Shown here piece after piece: positions 44,160-54,865 of a stretch of DNA of 64,000 nucleotides; the stretch's first letter is position 1, and every line of letters starts with the position of its first letter. The stretch comes from Varroa destructor (lineage: Eukaryota; Arthropoda; Arachnida; Mesostigmata; Varroidae). The position numbers and the translations under genes were made by a program. The stretch covers positions 14,917,353-14,981,352 of the forward strand of contig NW_019211457.1 of assembly GCF_002443255.2 (NCBI RefSeq). The letters run 5' to 3'. The notes under the pieces are model-generated. The model was not told the origin of the DNA, did not search any database, and worked only from the letters and a program-made list of their open reading frames with translations.

Positions 44160-46141
44160 GTACCGTCGTCAGGCATTGAAACAGACGGCAGCGTGGCTAC
44201 GCTTGGACTCGAGCCCAGACCATCACGTATATCGATCGTCCTGCGGACGATTATGTGACGCCGTGCACGGTCCGTATCTCAACACTTGCGTTCGCATCGA
44301 GCGTGAATTGGTGGCGTTTTGACAAATGTGTTCGATGCCGTTTGGTAGCGCGTGCGCGAGATGATGACCCAGTCCCAGGGCACCCTCTCTTTTATAACAC
44401 AGCGCCAGCAACGTCAATGAGAACGGTGGCAGCAGCAGCAGCAGCAATGGTCAGGTTCCTTACACACACGGCGGGCGCCCAGGTGAAGGAAAGAGCAGTA
44501 ATAAGACCGACAACGGTGCTACTACCCATGCTGTGTGTGCTGGAAAACAGAGGCCTGCCAACTGCTTCGTTCGCTCACGTGGAATGCTGCTCGAGGGGCC
44601 AATGTTCCACAGTTTGTTTCCTTCTGGCTTACACTCGTACCGCCGATATCGAGGCCTTCAGCTGCTTACCACCGCTGTCGGAAGCTACGGATAACAGTGG
44701 TTGGGTCCTTTTTCTATGCAGCAGCAGTCAGTAACTTGCGTCCAGCGGCATAGAAATGGTTCTCCGTTAGAACAGCGGCAAGCCGCAACAGACACAATAA
44801 CATCAGCTGCGGCTGCGGGTCTAGCAGCAGGTTTACAGAGCAATTTGCTTATCAAGAAAAGTTGAAAAAATAGCAACAAACCGCGCAAGCTGTTCGCAAT
44901 AACGGCCGACTAGAAGTAACACGCAAGTCAGATGTTCGATGCTCTTTCAGCGCATATTGCCGTTGCCCCATCGAACCAATCAGCTAATGGTTGAGTTCGT
45001 TGAAGATGATCTTTAAGGTGAATTAGTTTCGAAAGACCATATCTGAACAATGATAAAAATGTTAACATTTTCGAATAGTATATCTGACATCGGGCGACCG
45101 AAAAAGAGCGTGATACGGACATCGCTCCTTTCATGACGCCTCATTGCCACTACTACTGTTTCTAAATACAGTGCCATCCAACAGAGAACTACGGCAGGCA
45201 GCAGCTCAACAAAATGGCCAGTAGCCTCTGTCCATAAGGGCGATGCCACGCTGCGGAGAGTGAACGGCCGAATGTGCTGTGACTTGTGTACCCTGCACTC
45301 TGTGCTGTCTGCGCTGCCAATATCGACGCCGATCTGAACGAACGTCTGGGCGTGTGTCCGTCTAAACGACGTCACAGCGTTGACGCTGAAGAGGCTAGAC
45401 GCTCGATAACGACGTGGACCAACGAATCGGATTGACGCAGCTACTTCTGGCTGTACGCGTTCCTCCTTCCCAGTGAACGTGTGCAATTGATAGAGCAAAG
45501 GTCGACAGCCAGTCAGCGAACAATCGACGCACAGCTCGCCTCTGGCCAGAGGATCAGTCGAGCGTTGGTAACGGCACCATCTCAATTCCGATGGCCTGAT
45601 CAGGCTTGCTTATGTTGCGTTGCGCTATACGTATTTGTAACCGTACGTATTTCTGCCTGTGCGTATTGCATCGACGCTGTGCAGTTCCTCGTACGGAGTA
45701 GAGAAGGAATGATGAGTAGACAGAGAAATCGCGCTAAATTTTATTTTTGTGGTCACCGTTGCGTCTGGAAACAATCGAAACGATCGTGATTTCAAGCTCA
45801 ATTCAAAGCTGTTGCGAGTATATGAAGCGGACGTGTGTATACAATTAGAAAGCTAGCTAGATTCTTTACGATACACACTAAAGAACGCTAGCTTGTGTTT
45901 AGCTCAGCTAGACACGGTAAAAGGCTGTCTGTCAGGTTTCTTTTTTGTGTGAGGTGATGCACTAGAATCGTGGACCTCTAACGTTGCAAACCGAACAAGT
46001 ATTATTGCATCGAGGTGAAAACGACTCAAGGAACAATTGGAAAAAGTGGTGGAAGGTTTCAAAACGGAGGCCTCGAAACACACAAAAAAAAAAAACACGA
46101 GAAGCAGAAAATAGTCAAAGAGTAATATAAATTGAATAGGG
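44160..46141 (+). promoter_or_regulatory. GC-richer region upstream of GALE, probable promoter and 5' UTR
   Basis: Base composition shifts toward GC with many CG dinucleotides and a (GCA)6 tract (44429-44446), falling back to AT-rich about 300 bases before the GALE start. This is the expected place for a TATA-less housekeeping promoter and 5' UTR exon. Long stop-poor frames (159 codons plus, 190 codons minus at 45013-45585) lack any motif and are best explained by GC content. The transcription start cannot be placed. Confidence 0.35.
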
Positions 46142-46225
46142 ATGTCTTCCCACGGTTCGAAATGCGTGTTTGTAACGGGCGGGGCGGGCTTTATCGGAAG
46201 TCACACCATCATCGAGCTGTTAAAC
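46142..46225 (+). CDS. GALE: GALE coding exon 1
   Basis: This exon encodes residues 1-28: a short N-terminus, the first beta strand KCVFVTGG and the NAD-binding GxxGxxG loop. It ends in phase 0 after LLN at a strong donor, GTAAGT. An in-frame TGA lies nine bases upstream of the ATG. Confidence 0.95.
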
Positions 46226-49200
46226 GTAAGTTTAACTTGCAATTTCTAATTAGACTTAGTATTGTCAATTATCTTGCATCTACCGTTCGGCGATAGAGTT
46301 CCGGTATTTGTCTTTAAGTCTCTAAGTATTATGTCAATGGTATACTGTCAACCTGCTTTGTGTTTGCTGTCTAGTGGCATTCTATATAAATTCATTTCAA
46401 ATCTTGAAATCTCGAAAGTATGCTATGGCTTACCGTTGTGTGTAGCATACTAGACAGAGAGCTCGCCGAGGAAGCGCAAATGATCAACTAGTAGCAGCTT
46501 ATCATTACAAAAATAAAAACTAACTCTAAGATTAAAATAGACTATCACACTAACGTACATCGACAATAAGCTCTCTCTCTTCTTCCTAGATATTCCTCAA
46601 ACCGATATTAGTAAACTGTTACACAAAAGAAAAAAAAATATGTCTAACCGCGTTCAGGCACGAGCTGGCTCCATATTTCTAAAAGTTAGACTATGCTGTT
46701 TCGGTATCCACTACCAATTGCTTGGATTATGAAGTAGAGAGAAGCAAACCAAAAAGTAAAGAGTTTAAACAAAACGTAAAGTTCAAAAATTCATAGTTGC
46801 TGGGCCCGCTGCACCCATCTACGTGTCAGATTGTGGTGACATTGATTTTGTCGCGCATGTAAGCAACTTTGAGCTGTAGGAACCTGTGGGAGAGACCTCA
46901 CGGAGATGCCAGATGACACTGTGAGAGAAAGAAACAAACGATTAATAAGCCTTATCGTTTGTTTCTTTCTCTCACTCTAGCAGGTAGAGGCCATATCTCG
47001 GTCTCAAAAGCTCCGAGTAAATCGTACCTCAGAGGCAATTCTTGCAGAACTTAAATCAGACGGTGGATCAACTTATATTTATTCACAATGATCGTATGGG
47101 CACTTAATATGAGCACAAGCTGATGAATGTTTTTTAACCGTCAAGGAACTTGTCTTATGTATCACCCATATTTCACAAACAACAAGCCTAATATTAGTAA
47201 ATATACCACCACGCTTAATATATATAATTTTAATAGACGCTATCCGCCTTGTTAGTAGGCTTCACGATGCCTAACTTGTTCAAGAGAGGTATGTACATCC
47301 ACCGCAACTCAACAGTTTTGGCATCTCGTTGTTTGAGCGCCTCACATAAGGCTTTACTATTCGTACTGGGTCGCTCGAGCAACAGTAACTGCGCGGTAAG
47401 AGACTACGACTATCGATGTTGATAGCTCCAGTGAATGATCGATCAGCTTCTGGCCTTTTCAAAACCGACCGATTGGGTGCCACATGTTTTTTCTTTGGTG
47501 AAGGCCACATGTTTCTACGACGAATGTCTTATTATATGCGAGTGCATCCTTCGATATAATCTTATGTTGTGACTGATCTACCGATGGGTGCGCGCGGGTA
47601 CGCTGACGCTTAAATAATTCGATTCCCCAATGGATTGCAACAGTTTTTCGTATACTCTGCGGAATTTCTGCTGATAAAGCCACGTACAGGACGTTGCTCA
47701 CAAGGCAATCGGTATTATGAGGTGACCACTTTGCTTTGTAGATACCTTTTTAAAAACAAAACGCTGCGAGATACAGACCGAAATGGTTGAGCGTATCCAG
47801 TCGAAATCTGCGAACGCGCGAGGACGAGAGGAGCATTGATTTGTACGTCTGTAGAATTAGATAGACGTGTCAATGGTCGTTTCATAGACAAACTTTGAAA
47901 TGCTCTAATATTGGAACAAACGATTCGCAAACTAATCAGACTGTTAAGACGGGAACGGTGAGTAACGTGTTCCCTTTGCGGAGTGCCCTGATGGTAAAAT
48001 CAAAGATTCTACTTGCACGCGTTTTTAAATAATTCCCCGACTGTAAAAAACTATACTAATAACAATATACTATACAGTCTTCGCTATAGTTGACAGTTCA
48101 TATTGTTGTGATGATCCATTCCTTTGAACAGATAGATATTAAATTTAACGAAACTCGCCGTATGATGCTCAGGTCAGATACCCAGTCATTATTTCGTTGT
48201 CGATTTATCTATAGATACTCCTGTCTGTTTATGATCTCTTAGGAGGTCAGGAGTGGCAACATTGTTGGCCAAATCATCCACATAATCCGCTTCCAAAACC
48301 ATACAAAGCCGTACCGCTGTAAGTATAGGAAAAATAACATGCAACCTTAAAAAAAATGTAAATAGATTTTTAGTTGGTGGCATAATTCAAAGCACGGATT
48401 CAAATTCTATTTAACATACACAGTCCACATCGAAGTACGACAACACTCGACGCTGGAACGGTACGTACTTTTATATAATATGCTCCTTTCGTTGCACACG
48501 ATGCTAACAGAACAGCTAGACAAAACATTGCTACGATTAAGAGCCTTACTGTTTTGTGCTTAAGGGAAAAACACCGGCGATTCTTATGCGGCTGGTTAGT
48601 CGCTCACTACACAGAATTTTACCGCAATAGATCCATCCTTTGACTGAAACAGTTTTATGTGGATGACAACAGTAAATGAAATATAATATGTAATTGTAAA
48701 CGCAGTATCGTGTGCCTATGAAAGCAGTTAAAATGGATCTTTTTACACACGACTGACGACGATGCAGAGATCTAGGCAACAGGAAGGCGATAAAAATGCA
48801 AGTTACATAGCACAATACATAAAGATTAACAAAAGTCATATTATACATATGTATCATGTACGTATAAAGATACACACTTCGTTTAGGACTTACAGGGGGC
48901 TTTTACTTTGTTATCTCGAAATCTACTACAGTTGTTGAGTTTCCAGTGACAACTATGCGATAAAAATTTTGCGTAGAACTTATCTCTTTATTAATCAATG
49001 TGTTGTTATAACAGCTACAGACCGCGGTTCATAACCAGTGCATTAGAATAAGAATGATTTCAACGGAATTGTTTGTTAAGAACGGGCAACTTCTCCAAAC
49101 TGCCAAAAGCCGCATATGGCTCTATATCATGCAATGGCATTTCACGCAAATTTCCGAAAGCGCAGTGCAGAACGTAATTTTTACTCTATGTGACCAACCG

Positions 49201-52200
49201 TGGGTCTCGGTCTTGATAGTGGGGTGGTGATATACGCTTGCCAGCTAAAATTTACGTCCCGAGACGGCCTCGGTTCGAAACCTGGCATAGACGCAATTCG
49301 TATCGCGCTGATAATCGACGTAAAACATTTCCCTTAGGCAAACATAACTAAATACAAATGAGATTTGTTGTTTTTCTTTATGAAAATGTAAGAGACAGCG
49401 GGGCCACTAAAGTCCATTATGAACGTATTTTGACGTTTTCTTTTTCTGTCCGTCAACTTCCTATGGAAAATGCTGATGCTTCTCTCTCTTTTTCACTAAT
49501 GGATAAACTAACAGGCCAATTACGAGGTCGTCGTGGTGGACAACTTCGCTAACTGTGTGATGTCATCATCTTCATTGTCAAGCCCCAGCACCGAAGAATC
49601 GGGTGGCCAGGGTTCATCTGGAAGCCAGATGGCCGAGTCCCTCATTCGAGTTCAAGATATCACTGGAAAAAAGATTCACTTTTACGCGTGCGATCTCCTC
49701 AACAAGATTGAGCTCAGCAGAGTTTTTAAGAAGGTAACATACCCCAGTGTGACACAGTAACGATCACGCCAATACATATAAAACGTTACGCGTTGACACA
49801 GTTAAATAACTGACGATTAAAGGCTTGAAGTAAACGAACCCTCAAAAACTTTTACCGCACATAATTAAACACAATAAGATGAATATTAATTATCTTTGAA
49901 TAAGCTAGGTTTCATCCAAACATCGAGAAAAGCTGACATAGATACTTTCAGACCATATTATTACTAACTTATTAATCTTGTCCCTTTCAGCACAAAGTGG
50001 ACTGTGTTATTCACCTCGCAGCGATGAAGGCTGTAGGCGAATCCATGCAGAAGCCACTTTTCTATTATAAAAACAATATCGTCTCTACAATCAACGTCCT
50101 TGAGGTTTGTCCAGTTGCACTGAATTGTAGCGTAAGCTGAACTACCTAACCTGCCTGCGATCCTATATGAACCTGCCTTGTAATTAGTTTTTTTCACACG
50201 CCTAAAAATAATCACTTAGTTTTTCAAATTACGTCTTACCTACATGTTTCGCATTAGAAGCAGTAGCCAGGATCAAATCGATCGACGTATCTGCTAGGTT
50301 TTTGGCACGTAATAATGCTTAATACCCACACAGCGAAACGTAATGTCGTTTTTCCAACTGATACTTAGTTAGGAGCTAACAGCGCTGCCTTCATCTGAAA
50401 GCTAAGTACCAGTGGAGTTGATGCTGTACTTCAACGGTTTTTGCCTGTGATTGTACTTCTGGCTTCTGCCGTCATTTCAACAAAACAATAGACCAGAAGT
50501 GCACAAACGAAGTTCTTTTCTGAAGTTCACCTGGTCTCCACTTGCCGGTCTACCGCGCTTCACCAGCCATCCAACAACCTGGGCATCAGCCCCAAACCTG
50601 TTAGCTGTCATAAACTGTGCATGGAGTGTAAACCCAGCTAGAATTCATGTGCTACTTCACTACAGCCACTGTGCTTATTATTGTGCAACGGGCTCGGCTG
50701 AGATTCACAAAAAAAAACAGAAAACTATTAATTATTGAAGACTACTGTCAAAAGTAGTACTCATTTTGTTGGTGACTGAAAAAGTGACCTTCTGCTGGCG
50801 TTTTCCTGGAACATGTTTCAATGCGAAACATGGCCATAGAGATAAAAACCGTTTTCGCTGAAGTTGATTCCTCTAAAGACTATATTTTCAAGCGCCTCAA
50901 CTTCAATCGACTCGAGAACCGCGCACAATTCTACTACTACATGCAGGTATGGCTCCGCACTAAACTAGTTACGGCTATATCACAAACGAGCCCAGCTATT
51001 TGCTGCTAATTCATACCAAGCATCACGTGAATCGATGCGTTTAAGTGAACGTTTTAGGTTCTTGTTCGGTGTCATTGCCGCGGTTAAGCATTGTTTCAGA
51101 CACTGCTGCCCCCACGATGATGCAGCGGGCCATGAAATTTTTCCAGTTTTGAAATCGAAGTTAAGTAGTCACACAGGTTACGACTGCATCGTTACAAGAC
51201 GCCCCTATCAATAGAACGTAATTTGTACTTACTTGACTTGCAGCGTTGTCGTCGCTCCATACTCGCATGCGTTCAGCTATGGTCGCTGTTAGTTCGGCTC
51301 ATTAACTAATCAAGCAGAGAAGTTCACTGGCCTTTAAAGAGTATTCCAAGGGTCTGAGTAGTACAACACTACGTTACAACATAACAGTCAGTATTCCAAG
51401 GGCACAGTTAGATCAGTGCGGATATCCACTGGCGTTATGAAGTGCACCGTGACGTACTAATGACAAGCATGTGTACTATTGCAATTAATATCTTGTAGCG
51501 GCACTATTTTGAAAAATCAGCTACCTGTTACTACTGCGGAAATCGGCAAAGATGCCGACCTACCCTGCAGCTTCCGAGTTCTGAGTTAACCACTATTTTT
51601 ACTACTTCAAGTCATGTCATATACAGAGATGATCACCTGCACAGATCTACCCTACGAAAAAAGAGCTTTACCAAGTGATTTTCGATGACCTACGAGTAAC
51701 GGCGCGCTAAATACACACTGGCAGTCATCCACTCACCGTCATTGTAAGCTAGTAATGGCAGCGTGAACATACTAACATCTCTTGCGTTTACGTTTCTATG
51801 AAGAAGTCGCCTGTGTATATAAATGCAGCGTGGAAAAAATCGAACACGCTCACAGAGCGACTACCACAATCACAGACCGCAACAAAGATACAAAACCAAC
51901 GACGCTCCAACAGAGCTCCAATATCCACAACTTGCGAGGTAGTAGCTCCCCTCACAAACGCGCGTTAGAGAGGATCTCTCTTCTGTGAGCCTGTTGAGTC
52001 TCACTAGTTCATCCTGCAGCTGCTAGCACAGCTTTCGCCGCGACGATCAGGTAGACGACGACGACGACGACGGAAAACTCTGAGAGTGAGAGAACCAACT
52101 AGACTCACAGAGCCCCCTGGTGGGAAAGAAGGAAACTTTAAGGATGGGAAAGGGAATGAGCGCCTTAGCGCACGCATACAAACAGACCAACACGACATTA

Positions 52201-52454
52201 ACAGGAGGAGTTCGAGTGTTTGTAGGTTAAAGTCACACTGGCAAAGCGAAAAGTGGCCATCAACTAACATTGCCTGTGAATGGCTAACGTTCTATTAATC
52301 CTGTAGCGGTCAATCTTCTCTAGAACAACAATGACGAGGGACTATGGAAGTATACAGGAGCTTTATAAGCTCGCAGAATAATTACGGACGAGTGGATTAT
52401 TTTGAAGATGCATGAGCACTGCGTGCTATAGTTACGCATGACTAATTAATTTGC

Positions 52455-52490
<36 letters not shown>

Positions 52491-52978
52491 TACCCCCTCC
52501 TGTCATAGTCTATTCCCGTGTTAAACTGACATTCTCTTTAATCATAAAATATAATACTATCATTTAAAGATACCGCTGCTACCATGCCTGCGGTGGAACA
52601 AAAATAACAATATCGTATCGTTCATTGCTTCACTAAACTCATACATAAAATAAATCGTACCTTCGATCCTACAGATTAAGCTTAGGGAAAAGCCGATGAT
52701 GTGATAAACCAGCGAGTTGGTTAGCACAATAATAAATACACTATTAACCTTCACGCAATTGTCAACGTTCTTGGCATAACTCAGGTGATGAAGGAACAGG
52801 GCGTCTACAAGATGGTCTTCAGCAGTTCGTGTGTCGTCTATGGCAATCCAATATATTTGCCAATAGACGAAGTGCATCCGGCTGGCGACGTTCCTAATGT
52901 CTACGGCAGAACAAAGTACGCCATTGAGAAAATGCTCGAGGATATAGCTCGCGCCGAGAAGGTTATTGCGTTCGATAG

Positions 52979-53011
<33 letters not shown>

Positions 53012-54865
53012 ATATATATATGATTCTTTTTTCTGATCTCAGAAGAGAGGGAAAACAAACAGAAGATGAAAGAGAGAACCGCCTAATCGACTGAAGTCTC
53101 TTCTAATGGTTTCTAATATTGTTTAAACGGCGGTTGTTTTGCCTTACACGTGAGAATCGCTCGCTGCCTCGCAAGCCAACTTTTTTTTAACAAATCACAA
53201 GCCTCGATAGACAGCGAATCGTGCTGCGGACGTTTTGTGTCTAATGATGATACTGTTATAATGTATGTTACGACATAGGGACGAAAAAAGAATCTATAGA
53301 TATGAGTATGTACCGTATCATCTGATAATTTATTGATCGATATTATGTAAGCTAACGTTATTTGTTGTTTATTGGAGTGAGAAAAGAGAACCCTTTTGAG
53401 GTGTGCAATAATACTTTCCTGAGATCGCTAGTCGTATACACACTCATTGGATATTTGAAAAAAGAACACGATCGCAACTGAATGATTCCTGTCGCAGTCC
53501 GAAATAACATGGCTGTTCACAGCAGCAACGAGAGATTTACAAGCATTAATAGGTCCAAGATGTTTGGTTTAAAAACATCTCCATACGCAACTGAAAGCAT
53601 AGGAAAGTAGGGTAATTTGAAGCAGTTCAATCGATAGAGCGAACATATTGAGAACACAGAATTTCACTGTGTTTTGTATTTCAGCAATGGAACATCATCT
53701 GTCTACGCTACTTCAATCCATTAGGCGCCCATCCTTCGGGACGAATCGGCGAGGATCCCGTACGTGCCTTTACCAATCTGATGCCGATCATAGGTGAAGT
53801 CGCTATGGGAAAACGCAAGGAACTTGATGTCTATGGAGGAGACTACGACACCCCGGACGGAACGGGTAAATCCCACAACTTGCATTAAGGTTTTGCAGAA
53901 GGTGCTTAGTGATCCACAATGGCCTAGGTAAAAGGAGGTGCACAAATTTTTTATCAGTGGAAACCTTTTTCTCGCTTACGTTGTTCGTCAAGGTCTATAG
54001 GTGCCTCAACTCTGAGGTTGATCTTGTCGTCATGTCTTACCTGATTCCCCCCCCCCCCTCATCAAGTGATCCGACAACTGCTCTATTTCGTCAAACTAGT
54101 ATAACTAACACAAACTGGGATGATTAAAATTGCTTGAGTTTTAGGGGTCCGTGACTTTATTCACGTGATGGATTTGGCCGCAGGCCATGTTGCAGCGTTG
54201 CGAGCACTCGACAAACCACTGCGCTTCAAGTTTTATAACCTTGGTACAGGTCGGGGAACGTCAATTCTGCAGTTGATTAGGATCTTCGAAGAGGTCACTG
54301 GAAGGACTATTCCTTATAGGATACTTGAAAGAAGACTTGGTGATATCCCAGCTATTTGGGGCGACTGCAGACTTGCGGAAACCGAACTGGAATGGAAAGT
54401 ACGTATCAATTTACTGGTCATGTTTTAGTTATTTTCCTTATTGGGAGCAACATAGCAGTGAAGACAGGGTATAAACATAGGTAAGGAAAGTTTTAATTGT
54501 TTATGTCAAGTCGATAGCTAAATTTAAAGGCGGCTGTGGTGAGTTTAGCTAGCACTGCTAGAATTAAATAGCGCTGAGTAAAGCCCCAGTTAACACTTGC
54601 ATATAGTTTGAAGAAACACCCGGTGAATGTTTACGGGATTTACACATAAATCGCTAAAAAGAACAATCGCTAGAGAGGAAAAACATTCATTTTTCCGGCC
54701 AATATATGTTTTCCGGTTGTTCTCATCGTTAACAGGGAATGCACTTATCTTGGTTTCTAGGCAAAATACACCGTCAAAGACATGTGCCAAGATTTTTGGA
54801 AGTGGTTAAACGAGAACCCTAACGGCTATCCCAGGGTTACTGAGATTATTCGGCCGCGACAGTAA
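46142..54865 (+). CDS. GALE: UDP-glucose 4-epimerase, seven coding exons
   Basis: This gene encodes the NAD-dependent cytosolic enzyme that interconverts UDP-glucose and UDP-galactose (Leloir pathway) and, in many animals, UDP-GlcNAc and UDP-GalNAc. The coding exons are 46142-46225, 49515-49733, 49991-50104, 52785-52961, 53685-53865, 54145-54398 and 54761-54865, all with GT-AG introns and compatible phases. They give 377 residues, against 348 in human. Visible motifs are the Rossmann loop GGAGFIG (residues 13-19), KAVGES, the catalytic Ser of FSSSCVVYG (S154), the YGRTK Tyr/Lys pair (Y179, K183), [29 protein letters not shown] and YNLGTG. The start is supported by an in-frame TGA nine bases upstream. 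The extra length is mostly a Ser/Gly-rich insertion after the VVVDNFAN strand. The residue aligned with human gate Cys307 is Ile. The gene runs convergently with the SELENBP-like gene. Identification is from motifs and colinear alignment to the remembered human protein. Confidence 0.96.
46921..46975. repeat. Perfect 22-bp-arm hairpin in GALE intron 1
   Basis: The arms 46921-46942 and 46954-46975 (GTGAGAGAAAGAAAC... and its exact reverse complement) are separated by 11 bases. The purine-only half-arm makes a chance match unlikely. Transcription through the intron would produce a long uninterrupted stem. Confidence 0.93.
49202..49294 (+). other. tRNA-like / possible SINE head
   Basis: GGTTCGAAACC (49272-49282) matches the Pol III B-box consensus. 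About 50-60 bases upstream are AGTGGGGTGGT and CGCTTGCC, which resemble D-arm and anticodon-arm segments. The ends GGGTCT and ATAGAC can partly pair. T-stem mismatches argue against a functional tRNA. It lies in GALE intron 1, just before exon 2. Confidence 0.3.
49515..49733 (+). CDS. GALE: GALE coding exon 2
   Basis: The acceptor is AACAG and the donor GTAACA; the exon is 73 codons in phase 0. It encodes the second Rossmann strand ([11 protein letters not shown]), a Ser/Gly-rich low-complexity insertion, and then the conserved [13 protein letters not shown] helix and YACDLLN strand. Confidence 0.94.
49991..50104 (+). CDS. GALE: GALE coding exon 3
   Basis: A CCCTTTCAG acceptor precedes 38 codons containing the [14 protein letters not shown] core and the [10 protein letters not shown] segment that lines the NAD pocket. 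The exon ends in phase 0 at donor GTTTGT. Confidence 0.95.
50105..52784 (+). other. GALE intron 3
   Basis: This 2.7-kb intron contains the unassigned exon-like ORF at 50821, a (GAC)6-type tract at 52054-52072 and a 31-bp TA tract at 52456-52486. Confidence 0.85.
50821..50946 (+). CDS. Unassigned exon-like ORF inside GALE intron 3
   Basis: Forty-two codons run from ATG to a good donor, CAG|GTATGG, with balanced, non-repetitive composition (for example [20 protein letters not shown] and [13 protein letters not shown]). The residues do not fit GALE, whose exons 3 and 4 join perfectly without it. No acceptor is visible between the upstream in-frame TGA (50785) and the ATG, so it would be a first coding exon of a nested gene or a chance ORF. 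I do not recognise the family. Confidence 0.25.
52785..52961 (+). CDS. GALE: GALE coding exon 4 (catalytic Ser/Tyr/Lys)
   Basis: The acceptor is ACTCAG; the exon is 59 codons in phase 0. It carries all three catalytic residues, the Ser of FSSSCVVYG and the Tyr and Lys of YGRTK. The end is inferred from homology, since GAGAAG is followed by GTTATT, a poor donor. A composite TA/TG microsatellite begins 17 bases beyond the exon. Confidence 0.9.
52979..53021. repeat. Composite TA/TG microsatellite at the GALE exon 4 donor
   Basis: TA repeats, three TG units and further TA repeats run for 43 bases, starting 17 bases after the exon 4 end. Such tracts vary in length between individuals and could fold against the splice site. 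Confidence 0.9.
53685..53865 (+). CDS. GALE: GALE coding exon 5
   Basis: A TATTTCAG acceptor precedes 60 codons plus one base (phase 1). The exon encodes [19 protein letters not shown], the IGEDP loop, the MPII helix and [12 protein letters not shown] of the sugar-nucleotide pocket. The donor is GTAAAT. Confidence 0.95.
54047..54058. repeat. C12 homopolymer in GALE intron 5
   Basis: Twelve consecutive C residues lie about 85 bases before the exon 6 acceptor. The length may be unreliable in sequencing. Confidence 0.9.
54145..54398 (+). CDS. GALE: GALE coding exon 6
   Basis: The exon starts in phase 1 after GTTTTAG and restores the [10 protein letters not shown] motif. It then encodes the AAGHVAAL helix, [14 protein letters not shown] and the C-terminal lobe through [14 protein letters not shown]. 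It ends in phase 0 at GTACGT. The human Cys307 position falls in the PAIW stretch and is Ile. Confidence 0.94.
54761..54865 (+). CDS. GALE: GALE terminal coding exon 7
   Basis: The acceptor is GTTTCTAG. Thirty-four codons and TAA encode the conserved C-terminal helix ([16 protein letters not shown]) and a short tail. The stop occupies 54863-54865. Confidence 0.94.
   Translation, partial: AKYTVKDMCQDFWKWLNENPNGYPRVTEIIRPRQ

Larger units (their letters stand above)
46226..49514 (+). other. GALE intron 1
   Basis: This 3.3-kb intron begins GTAAGT and ends ACAG. It contains the 22-bp-arm hairpin at 46921 and the tRNA-like element at 49202. The remaining ORFs are short and unremarkable. Confidence 0.85.

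Noticed and set aside
44255..44734. 159-codon plus-strand ORF
   Set aside because: Composition is Cys/Arg/Ala-rich and irregular, with a CAG repeat inside; explained by GC-rich promoter DNA. No homology recognised.
45013..45585. 190-codon minus-strand ORF just upstream of GALE
   Set aside because: It has no domain, no hydrophobic pattern and no plausible splice partners; it lies in GC-richer DNA where stop codons are rarer, and a plus-strand frame nearby is similarly long.
54590..54790. ORFs antisense to GALE intron 6 and exon 7
   Set aside because: Shadows of a well-supported gene.
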